Below, piece after piece: positions 50,277 through 62,762 of a DNA stretch of 64,000 nucleotides. The position numbers were made by a program, and so were the translations under genes. How positions within the stretch are numbered: the stretch's first letter is position 1; each line of letters opens with the position of its first letter. This DNA comes from Anoplolepis gracilipes (taxonomy: Eukaryota > Arthropoda > Insecta > Hymenoptera > Formicidae). Location of the stretch: contig NC_132971.1 of the NCBI RefSeq assembly GCF_047496725.1, positions 8,515,001 to 8,579,000 of the forward strand. Reading direction: 5' to 3'. Below the pieces are notes generated by a model, which did no database searches, was not told the DNA's origin, and saw only the letters and a list, made by a program, of their open reading frames with translations.

Positions 50277-52176
50277 ATGTCGCAATATGAAGATATCATT
50301 TTTGAAGAAAAAGAAGAATGTTTGCCGGGAGAATTGGAAGGAATACGACATCGTATTCCATGGAGTGATCGTGTATTGCTAAATAGTGAAATACCTGGCT
50401 TACATGAAGTTAAAGAATTATTAGACGATGACGACGCAAGTTGTTTAGCAGAAGAAGAAGATGGAGTCGGATGTCCTTTGCCTTCAACTCCAGAAGATGA
50501 TCATCTTCTGGATTGTGAGGTATATTTATTGTTGTCTTGGAAGAATATTAATAGTTTCTCCAATAAAAAAAATCAATATTGAAACATCGATTTCTACAGA
50601 AAAAAGTTTGATTCTTTTGGAACTATATTGTATATATTATATTTCCAATTTGTATAATATTTATTATGTAAATTGTAGATGACTGAAGTATTGAAAGCAG
50701 GTGTATTGAGTGATGAAATTGATTTAGGTGCATTAGCCCATAATGCAGCGGAACAAGCAGAAGAATTTGTTCGGAAGGTAACAAGATAAATAGTAAATTA
50801 CCATAACTAATAGTTATAGTAATACATTGTAATGAAAATATACTGTTGTCACTGGACAGTCGCAAGACTATAAGTAGTATAACAAAATTAATTTAGACAT
50901 TATAATCAGCATTCTTAGCAAGTTAAATTTAAAGTTGAACTTTTATTTATAGGTATGGGAAGCATCATGGAAACAATGTCATTTTAGAAACTTGCCAAGA
51001 TGGCTACAGGATAATGATTTTTTACATGCTGGCCATAGGCCTCCACTACCTTCGTTTTATGCGTGTTTTAAAAGTATTTTTCGAATTCATACAGAAACTG
51101 GAAATATCTGGACACATTTGTTAGGTACATCTTTTTATTAACACAGTATTAAGTAACATTGAACGTATATTGATGTATATTTTCTGAAAAGAAGCATATA
51201 TGTAGCATATTCTTTTAAGCATATTTTACATAATTTTTGGTTATAAATTCTACTCATAATATATTTTATTCTTTACAGGCTGTGTTGCCTTTATTGGTAT
51301 AGCTATATTTTTTCTAACACAACCCCCTATAGAAATTCAATTGGAAGAAAAGTTGGTATTTGGTACCTTTTTTGCCGGTGCTATAATTTGCCTAGGAATG
51401 TCATTCGCCTTTCACACAGTTCATTGCCACAGCGAATGTGTTGGAAAGCTATTTTCAAAGTTAGACTATTGTGGCATAGCTATGCTTATTATGGGTAGTT
51501 TTGTACCGTGGCTTTATTATGGATTTTATTGTGATTATCAACCTAAACTAATTTACCTATCTGTGGTGGTTGTCCTTGGTATAACTAGCATTGTAGTTTC
51601 ATTGTGGGAGCGATTTGGCGAACCAAACTATCGTCCACTTAGAGCTGGAGTTTTTATGGGATTTGGGCTTAGCGGGGTAAGTTATTTCAATTTATTTTAT
51701 AGAATATAACTTTTTTCTCACTTTAGAATAAATATCTTAAGTATATATCTATTATTATATTTAGGTAATACCAGCAGTACATTATGCTGTCGCCGAAGGT
51801 TGGTTCAAGGCAATCAGCCAAGCATCCCTGGGATGGTTAATACTGATGGGATGTTTGTATATACTAGGTGCATTATTTTATGCTTTAAGGGTACCTGAAC
51901 GTTTTTTCCCAGGGAAATTTGATATTTGGGTAAGCTCTATTAAAAAAAATCGATATCGATAACGAAATATAAAAAAAATTTATAGAAAAATATATTTGAT
52001 TATCTTGACAATATATTGTATATGTTATATTTAAAATTTAGTTTCAGAGTCATCAAATCTTCCATGTATTAGTAATTGCAGCTGCTTTTGTACATTATCA
52101 TGGTATTACGGAAATGGCAATGCACAGAATGACAATAGGTGATTGCACAAATCCGTCGCAGGTGTTAGCTTTTTAA
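50277..52176 (+). CDS. AdipoR: Adiponectin receptor (PAQR family)
   Basis: Six coding exons: 50277-50519, 50679-50777, 50953-51124, 51279-51676, 51765-51929 and 52042-52176; phases 0, 0, 1, 0, 0 close, giving 403 residues. AdipoR proteins are seven-helix membrane proteins with the N-terminus inside the cell and a zinc site that supports a ceramidase-like activity. An acidic N-terminal region of about 170 residues precedes HTETGNIWTHLLG. The zinc ligands are visible: H217 in SFAFHTVHCHSE, and H363 and H367 in SHQIFHVLVIAAAFVHYHG; the conserved Asp in SKLDYCGIA is D234. LIMGSFVPWLYYGFYC and PERFFPGKFDIWFQSHQ are nearly as in human AdipoR1. In Drosophila the orthologue acts in insulin-producing cells and germline stem cells. 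ATG 50277 follows a clear acceptor by 16 bp. The first coding part is more divergent, as in other insects. Confidence 0.96.
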
Positions 52177-55100
52177 ATCTGCGGACTTCATCTTGTTGAT
52201 AACTTTCATGTCATTAATCTATATAAAAGACTACAAAGAATTTCCTAAATCTTATGCCAGAGTGGATCTGTGCTGTTGAAAGATATGCTGAATATATAAA
52301 ATAGAAATATATCTAATTTCATTTTTGTGTTTGTGAATGTTTTAAAATATGTTTGGTTTTATTTAATTATAGTTTTTATTAGTTTCAAGAATGTAGAAGT
52401 TACTTTTGAAGATATTATATACGATCATAGATTATTCAGAATTGTGTTGTTGAAAATTTTTTTGAAATATAAATTTATGAAAAATATGTACTAATATGGT
52501 GGGGTTGTACATATATATAGTTACAATATTATGTAATAATTAGTCAAAAATTAAAGGCGCTACAAAACTTTATACATGAAGGAAATTTCAATATGTGCAA
52601 TCATTGAAATATGATATACTTGAACTGAAATTTTCTTAATATCCTTGAATATGAGATGAAAATCTACATATCATTTTAAAAAATACAAATACAATCTATC
52701 AAATTCGAATAGCATAAATGAAATTCCAAACAAAGTACATAATATAAACTTAAATGGGCACATGTATTACTTATCCTTATTGTTAGATTTTTTATTTATG
52801 TTTTGAAGAGAAATATGAATATTTATATATTTTTTCCTTATGAGTCGATCCTGTTTCTTCATCGCTATATAATGTCAAAAAGTGAAAAATTTTGTAAATT
52901 TTTGTTGTATATATGTTGAAATATATTAATTTTTTTAAATTTCAGTACACACATTTGATAATATAAAATGCAAGTTATGCCATATAAAAGAGTAAATTTA
53001 TTTCTACATACATAATGCAAAAACGAAAATTTACGTTTCTCAATAATGAAGTAATGCTATATGTTGCAGTGAGGAAATAGGAATCATTCATTATCTACGG
53101 GTTATGTATAATTATTAGATGATATAAATAATTATTAATCTTTTTCTTCATGATTAATTTAACATAATTAAAAGAAAATTATCAAGTTTTTCTGTATCTT
53201 AAATTTTTTCTGTATCTAGAAACCTAAGTATTAATTATATATTATATTATATATGCTTTGTTGGGTCTTTTGATAAAGAAAGGTTAATATGTAAAATTTC
53301 TATACTCGCATTTCTATAATTAATATAATATACAAACAAAGTATAGACAATAAGCAATGAAAACTCGAATGTGACTAAGATTTAGGAAGCAATCGTTGCT
53401 ATGAACGATTTTATAGCATATGTATATATACTATAAAATCTATAATATATATTTTGAACAAAATTATTGTTGAAATAATGAAAATTTGTTTAGTACTATA
53501 TCATTATGACACATTTAATGTACCAACCAAATTTTCCAAATGTATAATTCATTTTTCAATTGTATACTCTATTTAAAGTTCTTAATATACAGAATTCTAC
53601 TAAATATATATCAATTGTATTTAAAAAATCCTAAAAGAAAGAAAGTACTTCTTTGAATTAAATGTAATTGATCTAAGCCTGACTTTGAGCTTTCTAGACC
53701 ATTAATAATTTGCGATTAAATTTAAGATAGAATTCTATTTATAATTTTGTGTATCACATAATTACATATTACATATCTATAATAATGTATTAATAATATA
53801 ATATAATTTACCATTAATACATAAAATTATAAATAGGAATTCTGCACAGATTTTGTCATAAATTATAGAGCGTCTATAAAATGGATTTTACATATTTCAA
53901 TATCTAACTTATGTCAAAGCATTCAATTATATATATTATCTTTATTATTATTGATTTATTTATAATGAAATGATCTCTCTATCATATATCAAACTGTCAA
54001 ATTCGTTTTAATTCATTATCTAATTATATTTATTCGCGTGCAATATTAGTTTATTCTTACAAGAAATAAAGAAAACCAGGTAAGTAAAGATTAGATTTAC
54101 CTAAAATTATATATTTGTGTTGTGATATTGATAAAAATTTTTAGTTTAATTAAAACTTGAACTTGGAGTGAAAAATAAGAAATAAAACTATAGAAACAGA
54201 TTTTGCAAACTGCAGTTCAAATAAATACAAAAGTTATAATTAAATTACAAATTTCATAAATAATGTTTAAAAGTTCTAAATTAGAAATATCTAAAAAATC
54301 AATATTGGAAATTATTTTTGTAAAAAAATTAAACAATCCATTCTGTAAATGTGAACACAAAACGTATTAAAATCAGATGATATTTATTTGTTACTTGAAA
54401 ATATAAATAGAAAGTGTTTTATTATATATAGAACTTTGCCTCGAAAATAAAGCAAATGTTATCAAAAATTCAGATAAAAAATTGCTCGTTTATTTTTTAA
54501 TTGTTTTATAAAAGATTAGGTATAATAAATTATTTTAAACTACATTATAATCTTGTCAATTTCTCCATTATTTTTAATAAATACCTTTTCTTGATTTATG
54601 ATTTTTGGTACTTATTATTACTCACATTGCCATGTGATGAACACGAGACATGAGCTATAAGAGAAAGAGAGAGAAAAAGTGACTAAAAGATAACACTGAT
54701 TTGTTTGTATGTAGTTTCATTCTACACATATGCTATTAGAAAATCGAGAAAATCAAAAGAGAGGGAATATACATATATATATAGAGGAAATGTATGTGTG
54801 TGTAATCTTAAAAAATTGTGATACTGTCAAATAAAGGAGACCGACTATGTATGTACGTGAGGTTACATTTTTAATAAATCAAAATTATTTTATCATAAGC
54901 GTAATCTAATTATATTATTTAATTAATATAAAATTAAAAATCTGACTTGATAATTAATATCAAAATATCAACGAACCTCTTAAATGTTAATAACATTGAA
55001 AAAAATTCCATCACATTATTTAACCTCAAAATTATCTGACATATCGTGCCGCATATTCAATAATAAAAAATAGACATTTGAAGATACTATGTAAATATAA

Positions 55101-55613
55101 GTTTAGTGCGAATAAAAAAAAAATAAATAATCAAACATAAGCTTTTATCATTGGTTATTTGTCATTATACACATATGCCCTAGTATAACAACTAAAACTT
55201 TAGACACATAAATGTGTTTATATGCTAATTTAATAATACATTATTTATATATACTTTATGTGATTTTCAATTTATTGACATTTATTGTGTGTGTGTGGCT
55301 GTGAAATATTTTGATTCTATGTGAAATTGTCCTTATAATCTTGTAATAATATGTATAGGAAACAATAATTTGACAGAATACTTAATCCAACTGTCAACTG
55401 TTCTACATTCTATATAATTATTTATCACATTGGGTCATTATTGCCTACTTTTTTTCTTAATATATTACTCTGTAATATTTAGAGCCTTTATTTGAGTTAT
55501 TTATAATTATTTATATAACTATATAAATAATTTACCTGTACTTTTTGGCTGAAATAGGTATGAAATATATATATATATAATTTTTGGAAAAATATGATAT
55601 AAATTTTATCACG
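52177..55613. other. AdipoR 3' region and intergenic AT-rich DNA
   Basis: No gene, repeat of note or RNA is seen. The first part is presumably AdipoR 3' UTR. Short TATA-type runs near 54,770 and 55,567 are the only simple repeats. Confidence 0.6.
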
Positions 55614-57248
55614 ATGAGCTTGGAAAAAGGACTTGCATCCAAATACATATACATTACATGCGTAATTGCAGCCTATTGGTGAGTTGCAAAATCATATTGC
55701 TTGCATATTTTTTCTCTCAACTTTAACAATTATATTAAATACCCTTATATGTTAGACTTTTTTGTAGTACAGAGAATATGATAAACAATTTTATTATAGA
55801 TTTTGATATAATTTTTTACTATAGAATTCATAACATAATTCTATTATAGAATTTAGTATGATAGGTATATATATATATATATATATAACATATATCTTTA
55901 ATAATTTTTTAGGATTGTGTCCATTTTGACTGTATTTGTAAATAAGGCACTCTTATCCAGTAAAGCTGTGAATTTAGATGCTCCTCTGTTTGTAACTTGG
56001 TTTCAATGCATAGTGAGTGTAACTATATGCATTACTTTACGTAAATTGTCACAATGGTTCCCAAGATATATTGAAATTGCAGATGGTAGCCCATTTAGAA
56101 GGGATATTTTGAAAAAGGTATATAATTTCTATCAACAATATTGTATAATTATTATTATTATGTTTTTCTGTCATAAATTATTAAAAAGTGATTATTTAAT
56201 TTTTCAAAGAATTTTGCATTGCTATTTTTAATTTATAATCAAATATATTAAATAAAATATTGTATAAATTGTTTTGATATCTAATATTGAGAGAGAAATA
56301 TTTATTATTAATATCCAGTAAATTTATTAAAATTTTGAGAAAAATAAAATATGGAGAATGAACTTAAATTTTGAGACTATCTCGATATTTGTATGATAAA
56401 GTATATATAATGTGTTTATGAACAAACTATTGTAGGTACTGCCATTATCGCTCCTGTTTACTGGAATGATAGCAACTAATAACTTGTGTTTAAAATATGT
56501 CAGTGTTGCTTTTTATTACATAGGCCGTTCACTAACGACTGTATTTAATGTGGTGTTTACCTATATTTTACTTGGTGAGAAATTTATAGAAACAAGTCTT
56601 TAAACAAAAACTTTGACTAAAAATTATTAGAGAAATTAATCGGCAAAAATTACAGGGCAAAAAACATCTTTCAAATGTATAATATGCTGTGCAGTAATTA
56701 TCGGTGGCTTTTGGTTGGGTGTAGACCAGGAGCATCTAGCCGGTTCTTTATCCATTTTTGGAACATTTTTCGGCATACTTGGATCATTACTGTTATGCTT
56801 ATATTCCATCCGTATGAAGCAGACACTGTCAGCTGTAAATGATGACATTTGGTTACTTTCTTATTATAACAATGTGTATAGTATTATTATCTTTATTCCG
56901 TTAATGATAATTAGTGGTGAACAGACGGTTGTGTATAATTACGAGAAGCTTGGGAATCCTCTTTTTTGGGGTGCTATGACGATAGGTGGTATATTCGGTT
57001 TTGCTATTGGATACTTTACTGCACTTCAAATAAAAGTCACATCCCCTTTAACACATAACGTTAGTGGTACTGCAAAAGCATGCGTTCAAACGGTCTTAGC
57101 AACTTATTGGTTTAACGAAGAAAAATCATTTCTTTGGTGGATAAGTAATGTCATTGTACTTACCGCCAGTGCGTCTTATGCAAGAATTAGACAACTAGAT
57201 TTAAGTAGAGAATATAAAAAAATTGAAACACGAGGTGAAACAGCTTAA
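55614..57248 (+). CDS. Gfr: GDP-fucose transporter (SLC35C1 type)
   Basis: Four exons: 55614-55678, 55913-56117, 56436-56574 and 56656-57248, phases 2, 0, 1, giving 333 residues. It is a nucleotide-sugar antiporter of the Golgi membrane, exchanging GDP-fucose for GMP to feed N-glycan and Notch O-fucosylation. Family signatures are close to human SLC35C1: NNLCLKYVSVAFYYIGRSLT then TVFNVV, IIGGFWLGVDQE, FGFAIGYFTALQIK, TSPLTHNVSGTAKACVQTVL and EKSFLWW. About ten hydrophobic segments are present. The N-terminus is shorter than in vertebrates, about ten residues before the first helix. The short C-terminal tail ends REYKKIETRGETA. The start codon lies in a TATA-rich context; a further upstream start is not seen in frame. 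Confidence 0.95.
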
Positions 57249-57800
57249 GATGTAACGATATAGTAATAAGATATAATTTTATTAGAGTTTAAATATATGT
57301 ATATAAAGAAGTTCATTTTTTTACAATTGTATATATAAATATTTTATTAAAAATAATTTTTAAAAAATACAAAGGGAAAATAGAAAGCAACATGATGTTG
57401 AATTATTCCTTATATATATAGAGATATATGTATGTATACTATATGCTGTACTGATGTACAAGTTTATTTCAGTTTTGCAATAGTGTATATATGAATAGTG
57501 TATCTGTATGTATACATACACAATTATGTGTGCACGTATACATGTAAAACAGTATTGTAACAGTATTATAATACAGATACAATATCAGTTTTAATATTTA
57601 CAATCTTTGTTTTTTTCCTTCCTCTTCAGCTATATAACACGATATAATTTACAAAATCGACCGTTTTTGTTGCGTGTGCTCACAAGTATTTGTGGTAACG
57701 TCTAAGTATCTAGACTTATATTTTCTAATATCACAGTGTTATGCAATCTTGAAGATTCTTAAAATTCTCTATATATGTATACTAATGACAAAAAGTACAC
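57249..57800. other. Convergent 3' intergenic spacer
   Basis: It lies between the stops of the plus-strand fucose transporter and the minus-strand gamma-glutamyltransferase-like gene, and probably holds both 3' UTRs. No other feature is seen. Confidence 0.6.
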
Positions 57801-60305
57801 TTAAAATCGGGATGCTATTCCGTTTCCACGACTATCTGAATGACTTGAAAGCAAATCTTTCTTCTTAATAATTGCATTTATGCTTTTTATAAGTAAATTA
57901 TCGTCAATAGGAAATGACGATATCATGGGATATAATCGAGCCTGTAATGCAGTCTCTATTGAATGTCTTTGATTATGTTCTATCATTATACCACCAGGAG
58001 CAAAATAGTATCTGTAAAAAAATAAATAAAATAGTACACAACGCGTGCAAACCATTATTTTATCAATTTATCTAAAATTATTAAATTTTTCATGTACCTG
58101 GGATATTCTATTGCGGCGGAAACGTTAAGAGCACGAACGATAAGATTATAGAGAATTTGTCCATTAAGGAAAACATCGTCCGAACCAAACACTCCACGTA
58201 ATCCACACATTCCTTCTTCATAATGGAAAATAATAGGGATAAATGTAAAAAAGTCGTTATCATCGATATTGTCTAATAAAAATCCAGCATCCGTCATATT
58301 TCCAAAACCCAAAGGTGAACTTAAACCACTGCATCATATATAATATATTAATACGATATAAATATATATAGTTATCTGACAGATATGTAAATATATAAAT
58401 AATTTGATGATGAATTGTACTAACGATAAAATGCTAACATATGTATCTTGCCAATCCAATGCCATAACTCCAGTGTATGATTCTCTTTTTGCTAAAATCA
58501 TGATTATGAAATTATTAGGTAATTATTCCTGCCAGTAATAATTAGAGCAATGGACTCACCATGTTGCACGTTATGAGAAAACGAATACATGTGCATCAAT
58601 GTCTCTGCGACAAGAGCTAATGATTCTATTGTGGACGCGTTTCCTGTCAAAATTGGAAGGCCCTCCAATGCCTCAATTATTGTTTGCATAAGAGACACAT
58701 GTGATGGATAATAAACTGCATGATGATGTAATGTTGAACTTTTTGCGATTGTTAGAGTAGGTTTGTAATTTGCTAATTCTTGCAGTATATCTTCGTGTAA
58801 ATTACTACTGTGTAGAATTTTATACGACAAAGTACCATTGTAAAACACTGGAAAAAATAAGAAGTTTTAATATAATCTTATTGGAAAAAGAAAGAATACA
58901 AGAAAATCAAGGTAAGATTGCATGAAAAATATTATCTACAATATAAAATTGTAAAAGTAACACAATACATAAAGTACCTTTTACACCATATTCTGCCACC
59001 ATATCTAATGTGTTTGCAAGTTCGTGCAATTGTAATATATCACCTGGATTTAAAGGACCATTAAAAATCATTCCATAATCTGTGTTTTTTGACACTTCAT
59101 CCACAAGATCCTTAGATACAACAAAACCCTCTCGAGCCAACTTGGCAGAAGGTTTTACTATGTCAACCCATGGCAAATTGCCATATAATATGTGAGCAAA
59201 TTCTAATCCTTTTAGTAGAGCTGGCAAACGAATTCCAGCTTTAGCAAAGAAACCTATATTATATAGATAAATTGTACATTATATAGATAATATTATATAA
59301 ATTTCTTTCTGTGTCACACATATATACAAAATGCTCAAACCTTTGGCTGTATTATTTGCAAAATCAATAACAATCGGATGAATGTTATTTTTACTGTTAT
59401 GTATCATTATATAACCACCTCTGGAAAGAAAAAAAGCATTAAAGAATACAATATAATCAAGATTTCAATCTATATATATCTTACCCGCCAAGACCAGTTT
59501 TATGAGGTGCTACTACAGTCATACAAATAGTTGCCGCTATTGCAGCATCCACTGCATTGCCTAATTTTCTTAATATTCTAGTGCCAATTTGAGAACAATT
59601 TGAATAATCGGTGGCAACTGCTCCATGAATACCATGAAGGCTATTCTAAAATATTTGGAATTTTGTTACAATCATTTGTCGCTATATATTTTTTGTCTTT
59701 TTTTTTTTAATATTTACCTGTGGTATATTTTCAGTATAAAGAATTTGCAGCACCAACATAGTAGTGATAGCAAAAGTCAACGCAACAAAGCATACAATGA
59801 TAAAATTTAGTCCATTGCCACAGTAAGTACATAATCTATATTTGTAACTTTTTTCCTTTGTTAAAGGACATTCCTCTGTAAGATCTAGAAACATGTTAAA
59901 TTATGTTAAATAATCATTTTTTTCTTATTATGTATTTCAAGTAAATGGAAAATTTTGAGAATTGTATATCAATTTTGTTGGGAAAAGTAAAACCAAATAA
60001 TATAATAAGATATCAAAAATTTTAAAAAGGGATTTTTGATAAATAAAATATTAATAATTACATTAATAATAAACATTATAATAATTCTATGTTAAATAAT
60101 CTTATTAAGACAAAATCTTAAAGATATTATAATACAAGAAAAATACTTCACATAATGTATACAAATCTCGAATTCGAAAATCAGAATTTAATAATTATGC
60201 AAGATAATCAGCGATATTTTCAAAAGTTGTGTAAATGTATGCTATAAATATAGACCAAGAAAGAAAATATCTTATACAAGACTTACGTGTATTATAATAA
60301 CTCAT
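57801..60305 (-). CDS. Membrane-anchored gamma-glutamyltransferase-like protein
   Basis: Nine minus-strand exons: 60287-60305, 59718-59884, 59485-59645, 59341-59420, 58978-59253, 58560-58847, 58425-58491, 58098-58328 and 57801-58011. They sum to 1500 bases, 499 residues, with every phase closing. A short cytosolic tail is followed by one transmembrane segment (about 33-55, type II), then the GGT fold: HGAVATDYSNCSQ, LRKLGNAVDAAIAATICM, APHKTGLGGGGYIMIH, KPSAKLAREGFVVS, and late LLDNIDDNDF and EYPRYYFAPGG. GGT enzymes self-cleave at a threonine that becomes the nucleophile. At that place (about 331-340) this protein reads AKRESYTGVMALD, without the usual T-x-H, and the later glycine-rich GAAGG loop and SSM motif are also absent. 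I infer an inactive or altered family member. Similar insect proteins are sometimes named after a centipede venom GGT (SSD14-like); nothing here indicates venom. Confidence 0.88.
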
Positions 60306-61072
60306 TTTATAAAGTTCACTGTTTGATAATATTTTTAAGTACTATTATAATAATAAACATAAACACACAGTACTGCGGTATTTGTTAGTAGTGGAATATC
60401 GCGAAAATTTTTCCGATTTATCAATGAAAACTAATGTCAAAACAAGATGTAAAAATAAACCAAAATAAACGGGATAAAAATAGAACAAGTAGAACAATAA
60501 AGAAAAGAGAGAACTCTCTCTTTTTAAAAAAAAGTTTTATTCTACTGCCATCTGTAGACGTAAATCTGAGAGAAATTAAATAAAATGGCGACAAATAAAG
60601 CGGGTTTTTTAAAAATTTGTCTTATGCACAATATATCTCGTTAATAATTTAAAAGTGTTTTTTCTTCGATTCTTCTAGATAAAGAAAATAATTTAATGGG
60701 TTCAGATTTCAAAGAAAAATGTATTTTAAAAATATTTCAATAAAACCTGAAGAATTTATATGTACTATGTATTTTCAATGAAAAATAGAAAGAAAATTTA
60801 TATTAAATTCTGAAAAACAATTTTTTATACGTAATTGTTTTATTTAAAGGAATATTTTTATATAAAAAAAAATTATATAGTTTTTTAAAAATCAAGATAT
60901 ATAAATCAATTTTTGGTACACAAGTCAAATTTCTTTCAAATTTTGTTTGCACAAAAAAAGATTTTTTAAACACATACATGTAAATTTTCTAAAAAAAAAT
61001 TTTTAATACACTGGAAAATTTTTTGGTAGAGAAGCAAGAATAGGTTTAAAAAGATAAAAACATCATGTTTTT
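60306..61072. other. Spacer between GGT-like gene and DUS4L
   Basis: AT-rich, 767 bp. The right part is DUS4L 3' DNA (an AATAAA on the minus strand near 60,840 is a possible signal); the left part is upstream of the GGT-like gene. Confidence 0.55.
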
Positions 61073-62323
61073 TTATGAATTAACATCAAATATATTTCCC
61101 AAAAAGTTACTAAATGAATCATCATCCCAGTAATTAATAAATTTTTTTCTATGCTGTACATATGAAGTATCAAAATTGCACTTAGTTAATTCTATTGAAT
61201 TATATTGACTATTAGGTTTTATATTATAATAACTTTCTAAAAACTCTAATACAGATGATTTATCTTGTAAGTTGTTGAACAACACTCGATCTTTTTTCGG
61301 TAAAATTTTTTCTAACATAAATACTAGATGATGATGAAAACATTGAAATTCAGTTGTAATAGTTGATGTAATATTCAACCAATCTTGAACGCAAACAAGC
61401 GGAGTGGTAGAATATCCCGAAAATAATGCTGGATTGCTTAAAATACCTCTAGCAGACATTACTCCCTCGCATCTAGATTCCTTAAATAAAAATTCTGCAT
61501 TTTCTAAATTTTTTACATCACCATTTGCAACAAGAGGTAACTGTACACAATCTCTAAGAAGCTTTAAATTGTCCAAGTCAATTGGTTCATTACGCATTTC
61601 AGGAGTCCTTGCATGGACTGTTAAGAATGAAGCACCAGCTTTTTCTAAGATTTGACACAACATTATTGTCTGACGTATATCCTTTAACAGACGTATCTTC
61701 ACAGAAACAGTGAATGGTCTTGGAATACGATTTCTAATTTCATATACCAAATCTCTCACAAGTTCTGGTTTTTTCAATAAATCAGCTCCATATCCTTCCT
61801 TCATAGCCCAACGTTGCGGACAACCACAATTTAGATCAACACCATTGCAATACCTATTAATTATAAGTAAAACAAGTACAAAAAATGCAAGCATCTTCAA
61901 TATTAATGCTATTGCATAGAGATATACGTGTAAATAACTAATAATGTACATATAAATAATAACTTACGGTGCAACCATTTCTGTAGCACCAACAAAATCA
62001 TTTACAGTTTTAGCTGCAAATTGGACAATTAGTGGCTTATCTTCTTCATGAGTAGTAAACTCATTTTCTCTAGCCTTCAGAGATTGCATAAACGAATCGG
62101 CTAAGATCATAGGCGTAAAACATATATCACATTCATATCGTCTTACAAGCGTTCTAAATTGTAACCTATAATGATAACAGAAAAAAAACAATAATATAAT
62201 TTACACGAAACATTCACTTTTAAAAAATATCATTTTTTTAACTTACTTGCTGTATCTAACCATCGGAGCACATATTTTTATCATTCTCGGCTCTTTTAAT
62301 GTTGCCACTATATCGGTAGTCAT
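61073..62323 (-). CDS. DUS4L: tRNA-dihydrouridine synthase 4-like
   Basis: Three exons: 62247-62323, 61968-62165 and 61073-61853, phases 2 and 2, giving 351 residues. DUS enzymes use FMN and NADPH to reduce uridines in the tRNA D-loop. Signs are APMVRYSKLQFRTLVRRY at the start of the TIM barrel, PLIVQFAAKT, the catalytic-cysteine motif NCGCPQRWAMKEGYGA (C103 as proton donor), VSVKIRL, FLTVHARTPEMR, PLVANGDV and GVMSARGILSNPALF. This order is specific to the Dus4 group. The C-terminal extension of about 60 residues has no match I know. ATG 62323 gives the expected short N-terminus (PRMIKICAPMVRYS). The start lies 440 bp from RpS8 on the opposite strand, suggesting shared promoter DNA. Confidence 0.95.
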
Positions 62324-62762
62324 TACGATTATATATTTTAATTATTTAGATTGAAAAAATAATGGTAAGCTCTTATCTAAGAGAAATTAAGAATTATAAT
62401 AATAAAACAAAAAAATAAAGATTTTAATTGTACTGGAATTATATGTCAACCTATTGACGTTCACATGCATTTGTATACAAATGTAATAGGCATAAAGTAT
62501 AAAATCATATAAGAAACAGAAGGCATGTTGAACAGAACAAACCGCTTAGTAGAACTTGAACGTGATTGGTGCTTACTTTTGGAACCAACAAATCAACGTC
62601 GAGGATTAACAAAATGACAACTAGCGGCTGTTCTGTTGAACGCTGTCATTTAATTCCAAATCGTGGACGCATGCGCACATCTATCACTTACATCTTACAT
62701 ATATACAATGCAAATGTGTATCTAGTCTTTTGGAGTTTAGGTTCTTTTTATGTGATACCACG
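62324..62762. promoter_or_regulatory. Divergent DUS4L / RpS8 promoter region
   Basis: 439 bp between two opposite start codons. It is less AT-rich than its surroundings, with GCGGCTG and CATGCGCAC stretches around 62,620-62,680. It must hold promoters for both genes. Confidence 0.65.
62742..62749 (+). promoter_or_regulatory. TCT-type initiator of RpS8
   Basis: TTCTTTTT fits the YYC(+1)TTTYY motif used by ribosomal protein genes in insects. It would put the cap at the C at 62744, with a terminal oligopyrimidine leader of only about 19 bases before ATG 62763. Confidence 0.6.
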
